Below are positions 28,246 to 36,482 of a stretch of 64,000 nt of DNA, in pieces. The notes under the pieces are model-generated. The model searched no databases. It was not told the DNA's origin and was given only the letters and a program-made list of their open reading frames with translations. Both the position numbers and the translations under genes were made by a program. The stretch comes from CAWFMO01 sp963817065 (GTDB lineage: Bacteria; Actinomycetota; Thermoleophilia; Solirubrobacterales; 70-9): positions 1,674,001-1,738,000 of the forward strand of contig CAWFMO010000001.1 in assembly GCA_963817065.1 (NCBI GenBank), written 5' to 3'. Position 1 is the stretch's first letter; each line of letters opens with the position of its first letter.

Positions 28246-28776
28246 ATGAGAAAGATCAAGATGCTTCTCGGGATCGCCGTCGCCGGCCTCGCCATCACCG
28301 CGTTGGTCGGTGCGCCGGTCGCGACCGCCGGCCCGACGGCCGACGCCGCCAAGAAGAAGTGCAAGGCCGGCTTCAAGAAGGTGAAGGTCAAGGGGAAGAA
28401 GAAGTGCGTCAAGGTTCCGGCACCAGCACCGGCAGCCGTCGCGCCGACGCCCGCGCCGGCGGCCCCAGCGATCACCCTGCGGTGCGTCGATTGCGGCTTC
28501 TACGACGACAATGGAACCCCGCACTCGATCGCCCACGACAGCGACTCGCTGATCACGTTCGCCGGGACCGTCAGCCCGACGGGTAGAGGCGCCGTCACCG
28601 TCACATACGACGAGGGTATGAACGGCAGCCCGACCACCGAGACCGTTGCGGTCGACGCGGCCGGGAACTTCTCGAAGACATTCGAGCTCGACCACGACGA
28701 CCAGCTCTACACGAACACCGTCAGCGCCAGCTACGCGGGCCTCGCGTCCACGAGCCTGCCCGTGTTCGTCTACTAG
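28246..28776 (+). CDS. Secreted protein with Lys/Cys-rich segment
   Basis: 176 residues. A signal peptide (MRKIKMLLGIAVAGLAITAL, cleavage near VATAGP) is followed by a basic stretch, AAKKKCKAGFKKVKVKGKKK, with two cysteines, a Pro/Ala linker, and a beta-rich domain (LITFAGTVSPTGRGAVTVTY; AVDAAGNFSKTFEL) that looks like a single Ig-like fold. It is probably extracellular and bound to the cell surface. AGGAGGG precedes ATG 28246. The next gene encodes a protein of the same design, so they are likely paralogues. No enzymatic motif is visible. Confidence 0.75.
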   Translation: MRKIKMLLGIAVAGLAITALVGAPVATAGPTADAAKKKCKAGFKKVKVKGKKKCVKVPAPAPAAVAPTPAPAAPAITLRCVDCGFYDDNGTPHSIAHDSDSLITFAGTVSPTGRGAVTVTYDEGMNGSPTTETVAVDAAGNFSKTFELDHDDQLYTNTVSASYAGLASTSLPVFVY

Positions 28777-28798
28777 GGCTACCGCAACAGGGCAATCG

Positions 28799-28834
28799 GC
28801 CAAACGGCCCCCACTCCGGCGGGGGCCGTTTGGC
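28799..28834 (+). terminator. Strong hairpin terminator between the secreted paralogues
   Basis: GCCAAACGGCCCCC and GGGGGCCGTTTGGC form a perfect 14-bp stem around an 8-base loop, 23 bases after the stop codon of the first secreted protein. There is no T run, so it may be a strong stem-loop acting with other factors. It shares the AAACGGCC arm with the terminator at 33152. Confidence 0.7.
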
Positions 28835-28840
28835 TATAGC
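28835..28840 (+). promoter_or_regulatory. -10 element of the second secreted protein gene
   Basis: TATAGC abuts the terminator stem ending at 28834 and lies about 48 bases before ATG 28889; the -35 region would fall inside the hairpin. Confidence 0.35.
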
Positions 28841-28888
28841 GTTGTCGCCAATCGGGGGACAGGCCCCTGACGTACTGGGAGGTTTGTG

Positions 28889-29428
28889 ATGAGTCGAAAT
28901 CGATTCGTTGTGCTCGTGGGGGTGCTGGCGATGAGCGGATTGCTCGCCGCGTCGGTCGGCGTCACCGCCGCCGCCGGTCCCGACGCCGCCGCGTCCGCCG
29001 GCAAGGCGAAGAAGTGCAAGAAGCTCAAGGGCAAGGCGAAGAAGAAGTGCCTGAAGCGGCTCAAGCAGCAACAGCAGGCGGCCACGGCGCCGACCGCTCT
29101 TAAGCCGACGACCATCTCCGTCGCCTGCACGTCGGGCTGCGCGCCCTACCTGGTGTTCCCGATCAACGCGTTCAATGACACAACCGTGACGTTGACCGCC
29201 ACGCTCGCAGGCGACACCGGCGGCACGCCGGTCGTGGTCAGCTACCGCGGCGGAGCCGCAACCCCGACATTCACCGAGACGCTGACGACCGGGGCCGGCG
29301 GTGTGGTCTCAAAGACGCACGACCTCAACAACGACTTCGGCTACGACAACGTTTTCACGGCGTCATTCGCTGGAGACGCAACCCGCGCCGCCTCGAGCGG
29401 CTCGCTGACCTACCACGTCAGCGACTGA
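28889..29428 (+). CDS. Secreted protein with Lys/Cys-rich segment
   Basis: 179 residues built like its upstream neighbour: signal peptide (RFVVLVGVLAMSGLLAASVG), then a basic block AGKAKKCKKLKGKAKKKCLK with two cysteines, a Gln run, and a beta-rich Ig-like domain (VTLTATLAGDTGGTPVVVSY; TTGAGGVVSKTHDLNNDFG) with a CxxGC pair at SVACTSGCAPY. ATG 28889 has GGGAGG at a good distance; the GTG one codon earlier is the alternative. TATAGC at 28835-28840 is a likely -10 directly after the terminator hairpin, giving it its own promoter. Function unknown, extracellular by inference. Confidence 0.75.
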   Translation: MSRNRFVVLVGVLAMSGLLAASVGVTAAAGPDAAASAGKAKKCKKLKGKAKKKCLKRLKQQQQAATAPTALKPTTISVACTSGCAPYLVFPINAFNDTTVTLTATLAGDTGGTPVVVSYRGGAATPTFTETLTTGAGGVVSKTHDLNNDFGYDNVFTASFAGDATRAASSGSLTYHVSD

Positions 29429-29452
29429 GCGACGCCCGCGGCGCCGGCCGGG

Positions 29453-30937
29453 TTAGCCCCCGGCCGGCGGCGGGCCCTGCGTGACCATGTCGCTCTCGCG
29501 GGTCAGGAGCAGGCCGAGCGCGGCGCCGACGAGCGCGATCACGCCGGCGATCAGGAGGATCTCGTTGAGGGCGCCGACGAACGCGAGTTTCGCCGCCTCG
29601 ACGGCCTCCGGCCCTCCCTGCCCCACCGCGCGGGTGCCGCTCGAGGCGATCGCCTCGGCGGCCTCGGGCGGAGCGCTGTCGGGCAGCCGCGTCTCGATCC
29701 CGTGCTGGAAGACGGCGCCGAAACCCGCGATGCCGGTGGCGATCCCGACCTGGCGGAAGGTCGTGTTGATGCCGGAGGCCATTCCCGACTTCGCCGCGGT
29801 GACGACCCCGACCGCGGTCGAGGCGATCGCGGGGTTGGTCATCCCGATCCCCGCGCCCGCGAACAGGAAGCCGGCGAGCAGGGCGGTCCACTCCGAGTCC
29901 GCGTGGAGGCCCCGCATCAGCAGCAGCCCGAGCCCGACGAACCCGAGCCCGAGCCCGAAGAAGACGCGGGCGGGTATGCGGGTCAGCAGGCGGCCGGCGA
30001 TCGGCGCGGCGAAGAACGACAGCAGCGTGACCGGGAGAAACCGCACCCCGGCCTCGAGAGCGTCGAAGCCGAGGATGCTCTGGATGTAGATCGTCAGGTA
30101 GAGGAACATCGCGAACATCGAGGCCGAGAGCGAGAAGGCGACGATCGACACGCCCACGAACGACCGGTTGCGGAGCAGGCCGAGGTCGAACATCGGCTTG
30201 CTCGAGCGCAGCTCGATCACCGCGAACAACGCCATCAGGACGGCGGCGCCGATCAGCGCCCCGGTGATCTGCGTGCTCCCCCATCCCTCCGAGTTCCCGC
30301 GAACGAGGCCGAAGATGAGCAGGAAGAGCGAGAGCGAGAAGGTCACGACGCCCGGCCAGTCGATCCCCGTCGCGTCGCGGTCCTTGGACTCGGCGCAGCG
30401 CAGCAGGGTGAGGGCGATCGCGATGACCCCGATCGGAACGTTGATGAAGAAGATCCACTCCCAGCCGAGGGCGTCCGTCAGGGCTCCGCCGACCAGCGGC
30501 CCGATCGCGACCGCGCCGCCGACCGTCGCGCCCCAGATCCCGAACGCGGTCGCGCGCTCGGGCCCCTCGAACTCCTGGGCGATCAGCGCCAGCGTGGTCG
30601 CGAACATCGCGGCGCCGCCGACGCCCTGGACCGCGCGCGCGACGTTGAGCGAAGTCGGGTCCCATGCGAGGCCGCACGCCAGCGAGGCGGCCGTGAACAC
30701 CGCGAACCCCGTCGCGAACACGCGGCGCCGCCCGATGCGGTCGCCGAGCGATCCCGCGGTCAGCAGAAACGCGGCCAGGGTGAGCGCGTAAGCGTCGACC
30801 ACCCATTGCAAGTCGCTGAAGCTCGCGTCGAGATTGCGCTGGATCTCGGGGAGCGCGACGTTGACGATCGTGATGTCGAGCAGGAGCATGAACATCGCGA
30901 CGCACGTCGTCAGCAGGGTCCACCACTTGCGATGCAT
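29453..30937 (-). CDS. MFS drug-type exporter, DHA2 (14-helix) family
   Basis: 494 residues with about 14 hydrophobic segments. Motif C-like and DHA2 features: LLLDITIVNVALPEIQRNLD in helix 1, then LTAGSLGDRIGRRRVF (motif A), RAVQGVGGAAMFATTLALI (motif B) and GPLVGGALTDALGWEWIFFI (motif C). EmrB/QacA-type proteins export lipophilic compounds by proton antiport. ATG 30937 has GGAG upstream. It is inserted between nadK and recN, which are usually neighbours, so it may be a later acquisition together with the two secreted genes. The substrate is unknown. Confidence 0.88.
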   Translation of the reverse strand: MHRKWWTLLTTCVAMFMLLLDITIVNVALPEIQRNLDASFSDLQWVVDAYALTLAAFLLTAGSLGDRIGRRRVFATGFAVFTAASLACGLAWDPTSLNVARAVQGVGGAAMFATTLALIAQEFEGPERATAFGIWGATVGGAVAIGPLVGGALTDALGWEWIFFINVPIGVIAIALTLLRCAESKDRDATGIDWPGVVTFSLSLFLLIFGLVRGNSEGWGSTQITGALIGAAVLMALFAVIELRSSKPMFDLGLLRNRSFVGVSIVAFSLSASMFAMFLYLTIYIQSILGFDALEAGVRFLPVTLLSFFAAPIAGRLLTRIPARVFFGLGLGFVGLGLLLMRGLHADSEWTALLAGFLFAGAGIGMTNPAIASTAVGVVTAAKSGMASGINTTFRQVGIATGIAGFGAVFQHGIETRLPDSAPPEAAEAIASSGTRAVGQGGPEAVEAAKLAFVGALNEILLIAGVIALVGAALGLLLTRESDMVTQGPPPAGG

Positions 30938-30967
30938 CAGAACTCCAGTCGTCGGGGACCGCCCACC

Positions 30968-31822
30968 CTAGTGAGCGAGCATCCCGAACTTGTCGCGGAT
31001 CCGGCGGTAGAAGTTCGAGCCCGGGAGCTGGGCCAGCGAGCCGACGCCGTTGCGGAAGTTGACCTCGAGCCCGTCGCCCGGCTCGAGCGAGGCCGCGAGC
31101 TCGCCGTCGAGCGCGACGTCGACCGGCTCGCGGCCGGCAGCGTTCGCGACGACGATCGCGTCACCGGGCGCGACGACCAGCGGCCGCGCGGTCAGCGTGT
31201 GCGCGGCGATGAAGCTGACCACGTAGCCCTCGACGCCCCAGGCCAGGATCGGCCCGTAGTTGGCGAGGTTGTAGCCGGTCGACCCGGCCGGGGTGGCGAC
31301 GACGAGGCCGTCGCAGCGCACCCGCCCGACCTCCTCGCCGTCGATCTCGCACGAGAGCTCTGCGACCCGCCCCTGCGGCCGGCGCGTGAAGCTGATGTCG
31401 TTGAGGCCGACGTTGCCGCGCTCGCGCCCGGCGAGCGCCGGGACCTCGAGCCCGGGCAGGTTCATGACCTCGAAGTCGCCGCTGAAGGCTCGCTTCAGGC
31501 CCTCGTCGAGCTGCTCGCGCTCGACCGCGGCGAGAAAGCCGACGGTGCCGAAGTTGATCCCGAAGACCGGCACCCCGGTTCCGGCGAAGCGCCGCAGCGC
31601 GTAGAGGATCGACCCGTCGCCGCCGGCGACGATGCAGACACCGACGTCGTCGGTGAAGCCGTCGACCGGCACCAAGCCGGAGCCGGCGTCGCCGTGCTTG
31701 GCGATCTCGTCCTCGGTCGTGACGAGCTCGACCGAAGACGCCTCCGCGGCGGCCAGGGCCGCGGTCACGGCGTCGGCCGCGCCCTCGGGATGCCCGTGGG
31801 TGACGAGCGCCGCGCGCTTCAC
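30968..31822 (-). CDS. nadK: NAD kinase
   Basis: 284 residues. The GGDG motif is in CIVAGGDGSILYALRRF, the nucleotide site in PVFGINFGTVGFLAAV and LNDISFTRRP, and the conserved TPAGSTGYNLANYGPIL. It makes NADP from NAD and ATP (or polyphosphate). GTG 31822 overlaps the tlyA stop as GTGA, so the pair is co-translated. tlyA-nadK-recN is the conserved order in mycobacteria; here the MFS gene and two secreted genes separate nadK from recN. Confidence 0.95.
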   Translation of the reverse strand: MKRAALVTHGHPEGAADAVTAALAAAEASSVELVTTEDEIAKHGDAGSGLVPVDGFTDDVGVCIVAGGDGSILYALRRFAGTGVPVFGINFGTVGFLAAVEREQLDEGLKRAFSGDFEVMNLPGLEVPALAGRERGNVGLNDISFTRRPQGRVAELSCEIDGEEVGRVRCDGLVVATPAGSTGYNLANYGPILAWGVEGYVVSFIAAHTLTARPLVVAPGDAIVVANAAGREPVDVALDGELAASLEPGDGLEVNFRNGVGSLAQLPGSNFYRRIRDKFGMLAH

Positions 31823-32601
31823 GGCTCGATCCCGTCCAGGGCAAGGTCGAGATCGACGCCGGTCCCCTCGCGGTCGAACCAGGCGAAGGTCTCGCGGTTG
31901 CCCTTCGGCCCGGGGAGCCCGGAGGACGCGGCGCCGCGAAGCCGCAGCCCGCTTCGCCCGGCCGCCTCGACGACCGAGGCGATCGCGGCGCGGCGGTCGC
32001 GCCCCGAGCGCACGACCCCGCCCTTGCCGACGAGCTCGGGCGAGAGCTCGAACTGGGGCTTGACCATCGCGACGACGTCGGCGCCGTCGGCCGCCACCGA
32101 GACGATCGGCCCGAGCAGCTTCGAGAGCGAGATGAACGAGACGTCGACGACGATCAGGTCGGGCGCGTAGGGAAGCTCGTCGGGGACGATCTCGCGCGCG
32201 TTGCGGCGCTCGATCGCGATCACGCGCTCGTCGTTGCGCAGCCCCCAGTCGAGCTGGCCGTGGCCGACGTCGAGCGCGATCACCCGCGCCGCGCCGCGCT
32301 GCAGCAGGCAGTCGGTGAAGCCCCCGGTCGAGGCGCCGACGTCGAGCGCGTCTCGCCCGCGGACATCCAGATCGAGCTCCTCGAGCGCGTTGTCGAGCTT
32401 GATCCCGCCCCGGGAGACGAACGGGCGCAGCTGTTCGACCCGCAGGTCGGCGTCGGGCTCGACCAGGTCGCTCGGCTTCGAGAGCACCGGGCCGTCGGCG
32501 CCGACCCGCACCTCGCCGGCGCGCACCGCGCTCGCGGCGGCGGTTCGCGAGGCGGCGAGGCCGCGCTCGGCGAGCAGGCTGTCGACCCGGACGCGCGTCA
32601 C
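31819..32601 (-). CDS. tlyA: TlyA family rRNA 2'-O-methyltransferase
   Basis: 260 residues. The N-terminal S4 RNA-binding domain (RVDSLLAERGLAASRTAAAS, RAGEVRVGADGP, FVSRGGIKLDNAL) is followed by an FtsJ-like Rossmann fold: SAM site DVGASTGGFTDCLLQRGA, then VIALDVGHGQLDW and LIVVDVSFISLSKLL. TlyA methylates 16S and/or 23S rRNA and affects capreomycin sensitivity. GTG 32601 places the S4 domain at the usual distance; GTG 32622 adds seven residues and is a close alternative. It is coupled to nadK and diverges from the SPW-like gene. Confidence 0.9.
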   Translation of the reverse strand: MTRVRVDSLLAERGLAASRTAAASAVRAGEVRVGADGPVLSKPSDLVEPDADLRVEQLRPFVSRGGIKLDNALEELDLDVRGRDALDVGASTGGFTDCLLQRGAARVIALDVGHGQLDWGLRNDERVIAIERRNAREIVPDELPYAPDLIVVDVSFISLSKLLGPIVSVAADGADVVAMVKPQFELSPELVGKGGVVRSGRDRRAAIASVVEAAGRSGLRLRGAASSGLPGPKGNRETFAWFDREGTGVDLDLALDGIEP

Positions 32602-32657
32602 GCGCCAAAGGTAGCCGCTCACACGCCGCTCACGCGACCGGGTTCGCCCACGCCTGA

Positions 32658-32677
32658 TGTGTGACCGTGATCACACA
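32658..32677. promoter_or_regulatory. Perfect CRP-like operator
   Basis: TGTGTGA-N6-TCACACA is a perfect inverted repeat with 7-bp arms and contains the exact CRP core TGTGA-N6-TCACA (32660-32675). It lies in the divergent gap between tlyA and the small membrane protein gene. Its centre (32667.5) is 41.5 bp before the start predicted from the -10 at 32697, the class II position for CRP-type activators. Crp/FNR-family regulators of actinobacteria use similar half-sites. Confidence 0.6.
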
Positions 32678-32696
32678 CGGGGCGCACATACGTTCG

Positions 32697-32702
32697 TAGC
32701 CT
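32697..32702 (+). promoter_or_regulatory. -10 element of the small membrane protein gene
   Basis: TAGCCT; predicted transcription start at 32709, 16 bases before ATG 32725. The -35 region is covered by the CRP-like operator, which fits an activator-dependent promoter. Confidence 0.4.
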
Positions 32703-32724
32703 GTTGTTAACGGAAGGAAACGAA

Positions 32725-33087
32725 ATGAACCGCAAGCGCTACTCAATCCCACTTCACGCCCACGGAGCCATCGAGGTTCTCGCCGCGCCGCTGCTCTTCG
32801 TGGCGCCGTTTGTCCTCGGTTTCGGCGAGCTGGCCGGCGCGGTCAGCATCGCGATCGGCGCGGTCCTGATGGGCCTCGCGATCTCGATCCAGGACGAGCG
32901 CGGCACGGTCCCGCTCAGCACGCACGCCGAGCTCGACTACACGGTCGCGACCACGACCATCGTGGCCGGCATCGTGCTCGGGATCGCGACCGGCAACCCC
33001 GTGGTCACAGCCTTCATGGCCGGCTTCGGTGCCCTGCACATGGCACTGACCGCTTCAACCCGGTTCAGTCGCCCGCTGGGCGCCTAA
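32725..33087 (+). CDS. Small membrane protein, SPW-repeat-like
   Basis: 120 residues with about four hydrophobic segments (IEVLAAPLLFVAPFVLGFGE, AVSIAIGAVLMGLAISIQ, TIVAGIVLGIATGNPVVTAF, then FGALHMALTAS). The layout resembles actinobacterial SPW-repeat proteins, four-helix membrane proteins of unknown function, but the exact SPW signature is not seen, so this is tentative. ATG 32725 has GGAAGG 8 bases upstream. Its promoter carries a perfect CRP-like site. It is monocistronic: a terminator follows 65 bases downstream. Confidence 0.65.
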   Translation: MNRKRYSIPLHAHGAIEVLAAPLLFVAPFVLGFGELAGAVSIAIGAVLMGLAISIQDERGTVPLSTHAELDYTVATTTIVAGIVLGIATGNPVVTAFMAGFGALHMALTASTRFSRPLGA

Positions 33088-33151
33088 TCCGAAGCTCCGG
33101 CTACCTCCCACAGAACACATACATAAGTATCTCTCCTCCCTGTAGTACCCC

Positions 33152-33187
33152 GCAAACGGCCCGCCAATAGGCGGGTCGTTTGCTTTT
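33152..33187 (+). terminator. Intrinsic terminator after the small membrane protein gene
   Basis: GCAAACGGCCCGCC-aata-GGCGGGTCGTTTGC is a 14-bp stem with one G:T pair and a 4-base loop, followed by TTTT. It ends the gene at 32725 before the promoter of the next one. Confidence 0.85.
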
Positions 33188-33205
33188 CGGGCTCCGGGCA
33201 GGGGG

Positions 33206-33211
33206 TATAGC
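33206..33211 (+). promoter_or_regulatory. -10 element of the cyclopropane synthase gene (leaderless)
   Basis: TATAGC ends 6 bases before GTG 33218, with no ribosome site between. Transcription would start at the start codon. Confidence 0.45.
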
Positions 33212-33217
33212 CTGCGG

Positions 33218-34501
33218 GTGGTGAGCGATCGCAGCGTCGAAAGGCTTCGAAGGACGATCGAGGGGGCGATCCCCGAGCGCCCGTTCGCGCTCGAGTTCTG
33301 GGACGGCGAGCGGCTTCCGGCGACGAACGGCGGCCGCGGGGCGACGATCAGCCTCCGCAGCCCGCAGGCGCTGAGCCGGGTCATCGCCGCTCCGGGCGAG
33401 CTCGGCCTCGGCCGCGCCTACGTCACCGGCGAGATCGACGTCGACGACCTCGACGCCGTGATCGGCCTGCTCGGCCGCTGGAGCCCCGATCTGAGCGCCG
33501 CCGACAAGGCGCGGATCGGCGCCGCCGCGGTTCGCGCCGCCGGTCTCAAGCGTCCCCCTCCCCCTCCCGCCGCCGAGCTGCAGCCGCGGCGCGACCGCCA
33601 CAGCAGGGAGTTCGACTCCGAGACCGTCCGCCACCACTACGACGTCTCGAACGAGTTCTTCCAGCTCTTCCTCGATGACTCGATGACCTACAGCTGCGCC
33701 TACTTCGAGCGGCCGGGGATGACCCTCGAGGAGGCCCAGTTCGCGAAGCTCGACCTCGTCTGCCGCAAGCTCGAGCTCGAACCCGGAAAGCGGGTCCTCG
33801 ACATCGGCTGCGGCTGGGGCAGCTTCGCGATCCACGCCGCGCGCGAGTACGGCGCCGAGGTCACCGGGATCACGCTCTCGCCGCCGCAGGCCGAGCTGGC
33901 GCGCCAGCGAGTCTTCGACGCCGAGGTCGGCGACAAGGTCGAGATCCGGATCCTCGACTATCGCGACCTCGAGGGGTCCTTCGACGCGGTCAGCAGCATC
34001 GGGATGATCGAGCACGTCGGCGGCGACAACATCGACGAGTACGCCGCGGTGATCCAGCGCGTCCTCGCCCCCGACGGCCGCGTCCTCAACCACGGCATCA
34101 CCCACACCAAGCCCGAGGTCCACATCGGCGACGACTTCTCCGAGCGCTACGTCTTCCCCGGCGGCGAGATCCCGCCGATCTCGCGCGTCATCGAAGCCTT
34201 CGAACGCGCCGGGCTCGAGACCCTTCATGCCGAGAACCTGCGCGGCCACTACGCCGAGACCCTGCGCCACTGGGCCGAGCGCCTCGACTCCGACCTCGAG
34301 AAGGCGGAGCGGATCGCCGGCCCCGAGCGCCTCCGCGTCTGGCGCCTCTACCTGCGCGCGGCGCGCAACAGCTTCGAGACCGCCCAGACCGGCCTCTTCC
34401 AGACGCTGATCGGACACCCGGTCCCGCTGCCGGCCGGCGGCGAGGTCGAGCGGCGCTCGAGCGGCTGGCTCAGCCGGGAACAGTCTCGCGCGAGCGGATA
34501 G
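33218..34501 (+). CDS. cfa: Cyclopropane-fatty-acyl-phospholipid synthase
   Basis: 427 residues. An N-terminal lipid-binding part (residues 1-120, with LSRVIAAPGELGLGRAYVTG) leads to a SAM methyltransferase domain: HHYDVSNEFFQLFLDDSMTY, SCAYFERPGMTLEEAQFAKL, SAM motif VLDIGCGWGSFAIHAAREYG, and SIGMIEHVGGDNIDEY. It adds a methylene group across double bonds of membrane phospholipids. A Pro run (RPPPPPPA) joins the domains. GTG 33218 or 33221 starts translation right after a -10 element. The last 32 bases overlap the end of the convergent dxs gene. Confidence 0.92.
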   Translation: MVSDRSVERLRRTIEGAIPERPFALEFWDGERLPATNGGRGATISLRSPQALSRVIAAPGELGLGRAYVTGEIDVDDLDAVIGLLGRWSPDLSAADKARIGAAAVRAAGLKRPPPPPAAELQPRRDRHSREFDSETVRHHYDVSNEFFQLFLDDSMTYSCAYFERPGMTLEEAQFAKLDLVCRKLELEPGKRVLDIGCGWGSFAIHAAREYGAEVTGITLSPPQAELARQRVFDAEVGDKVEIRILDYRDLEGSFDAVSSIGMIEHVGGDNIDEYAAVIQRVLAPDGRVLNHGITHTKPEVHIGDDFSERYVFPGGEIPPISRVIEAFERAGLETLHAENLRGHYAETLRHWAERLDSDLEKAERIAGPERLRVWRLYLRAARNSFETAQTGLFQTLIGHPVPLPAGGEVERRSSGWLSREQSRASG

Positions 34502-36482
34502 CCGCTAGCACTCGCTCGGCGACGTCCTCGCCGGTGAATCCGACCTCCTCGCGCAGCAGCGCGGGCTTGCCGTGGGTGACGTAGCGGTCCGGGAGCCCGA
34601 CGCGGATCACGCGGGCGCGCTCGCGGGGGCCGTGGTCTTCGAGCTGCTCGAGAACGGCTGAGCCGAAGCCGCCTTCGAGGACGTTCTCTTCGACCGTGAC
34701 CAGCAGCTCGTGCTCGGAGGCGAGCTTCTCGATCAGCTCGCCGTCGAGCGGCTTCGCGAAGCGGGCGTCGGCGACGGTCGGCTCGAGGCCCTGCTCGCGG
34801 AGCAGCTCGGCGGCCTTGAGCGCGACCTGGACCCCGTAGCCGTAGCCCAGGAACGCGACCTTCCCACCGGGGAGCAGCAGCTCGCCCTTTCCGATCTCGA
34901 TCGCCTTCGGCTCGTCGGGCATCGGCGCGCCCTCGGCGGCGCCGCGCGGGTAGCGGAAGGCGATCGGGCCGTCGTCGTAGGCGAGCGAGGTCCGCAGCAT
35001 GTGGACGAGCATCGCCTCGTCGCGCGGGGCCATGACGACGACGTTCGGGAGGCAGCGGAAGTAGGAGACGTCGAAGGCGCCGTGGTGCGTGGGCCCGTCG
35101 TCGCCGACCAATCCGGCGCGGTCCATCGCGAAGACCACGTTCAGCTTCTGGAGGCAGACGTCGTGGACGATCTGGTCGAAGGCCCTCTGCAGGAAGGTCG
35201 AGTAGATCGCGCAGACCGGCTTCGCTCCCTGGAGCGCGAGCCCCGACGCGAACAGGACCGCGTCCTGCTCGGCGATCCCGACGTCGTAGTACTGCTCCGG
35301 GAGCTCCTTGCAGAGGACGTCGAGGCCGGTGCCGCCCGCCATCGCGGCGGTGATCCCGATCACGCGCTCGTCGCGCCTGGCCTCGTCGACCAGCGCCTCG
35401 GCGAAGACCGCCGTGTACTGGGGCGGCGCCGCGGGCTTCGGCTCCTCGAGCTTCTCGATCTCCTCCGGCGAGTCTGATTCCTGGACCGGGACCGGCTTCG
35501 GCTTCTCCTTCGGGGCAGGCATCCGGTCGACGATCGAGCCGGGCTTGGCGGCGTGCCACTTCTCCATCCCCTCGAGGCCGCCCTCCTCGGCGGGCTCGAA
35601 GCCCTTGCCTTTGACGGTGTGGATGTGGACGACGACGGGGCGGTCGGCGGCGAGCGCCTCGGAGATCGCACCGCGCAGCGAGGCGACGTCGTGGCCGTCG
35701 ACGACGCCGACGTAGGCGAGGTCGAGCTCCTCGAACAGCAGCCCCGGCGCCCAGTAGGCCTTGATCGCGGTCTTGATCTCGGGGCCGAGGTGCTCGAGCC
35801 GCCGGCCGAGGCCGAGCGGGAGCTTGGTCAGCCGCGACTCGACGTCCTCGCGGGCGTGGTACCAGCGCGGGTTGAGGCGCCAGTGGTTGAAGTAGCGGGA
35901 GAGCGCACCGACGTTGGGCGAGATCGACATCCCGTTGTCGTTGAGGATGATCACGATCGGGGTCTGGAGGCCGCCGGCGTGATGGAGCGCCTCGTAGGCG
36001 ACGCCGCCGGTCAGCGCCCCGTCGCCGATAACGGCGACGACCTTGCCGTCCTCGCCGATCCCGTGGCGCATCGCCTCCTTGAGCCCGACGGCGTAGCCGA
36101 CCGAGGTCGAGGCGTGGCCGGCGCCCATGATGTCGTGCTCGGACTCCTCGATCGAGCAGAACGGGGCGAGGCCCTTGTACTTGCGGATCGTGTCGAGCTG
36201 GTCGCGGCGGCCGGTGAGGATCTTGTGCGGGTAGGCCTGGTGGCCGACGTCCCAGAGGATCTTGTCGGTCGGCGAGTCGAGCAGGCTGTGGAGCGCGACG
36301 GTCAGCTCGCAGGCGCCGAGGTTGGCGCCGAAGTGGCCGCCGATCTCGCCGATCGTGTCGATGACGAGCTCGCGGACCTCCTGGGCGACGCCCTGGAGCT
36401 GCTCGTCGGAGAGGCCCTTGAGGTCCTCGGGGCCGTCGATCCGCTCGAGCAGGCGCTCGGCTTGCTTTTCGTTTTCGCTCAC
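34470..36482 (-). CDS. dxs: 1-deoxy-D-xylulose-5-phosphate synthase
   Basis: 670 residues. Thiamine diphosphate binding is seen in VIGDGALTGGVAYEALHHAG and ILNDNGMSISPNVGALSRYF; the Pyr domain has GIAEQDAVLFASGLALQGAK and DRAGLVGDDGPTHHGAFD. It joins pyruvate and glyceraldehyde 3-phosphate, the first step of the MEP isoprenoid route. It is about 30-40 residues longer than usual because of a Pro/Glu/Lys-rich linker (near residues 315-355: MPAPKEKPKPVPVQESDSPE) between the first two domains. GTG 36482 overlaps the ispA stop as GTGA, coupling both isoprenoid genes. Confidence 0.96.
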   Translation of the reverse strand: MSENEKQAERLLERIDGPEDLKGLSDEQLQGVAQEVRELVIDTIGEIGGHFGANLGACELTVALHSLLDSPTDKILWDVGHQAYPHKILTGRRDQLDTIRKYKGLAPFCSIEESEHDIMGAGHASTSVGYAVGLKEAMRHGIGEDGKVVAVIGDGALTGGVAYEALHHAGGLQTPIVIILNDNGMSISPNVGALSRYFNHWRLNPRWYHAREDVESRLTKLPLGLGRRLEHLGPEIKTAIKAYWAPGLLFEELDLAYVGVVDGHDVASLRGAISEALAADRPVVVHIHTVKGKGFEPAEEGGLEGMEKWHAAKPGSIVDRMPAPKEKPKPVPVQESDSPEEIEKLEEPKPAAPPQYTAVFAEALVDEARRDERVIGITAAMAGGTGLDVLCKELPEQYYDVGIAEQDAVLFASGLALQGAKPVCAIYSTFLQRAFDQIVHDVCLQKLNVVFAMDRAGLVGDDGPTHHGAFDVSYFRCLPNVVVMAPRDEAMLVHMLRTSLAYDDGPIAFRYPRGAAEGAPMPDEPKAIEIGKGELLLPGGKVAFLGYGYGVQVALKAAELLREQGLEPTVADARFAKPLDGELIEKLASEHELLVTVEENVLEGGFGSAVLEQLEDHGPRERARVIRVGLPDRYVTHGKPALLREEVGFTGEDVAERVLAAIRSRETVPG

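Noticed and set aside
29702..32170. Open frame of 822 codons on the plus strand
   Set aside because: Antisense to the MFS gene, nadK and tlyA, which have clear family motifs; no recognisable domain in the shadow frame.
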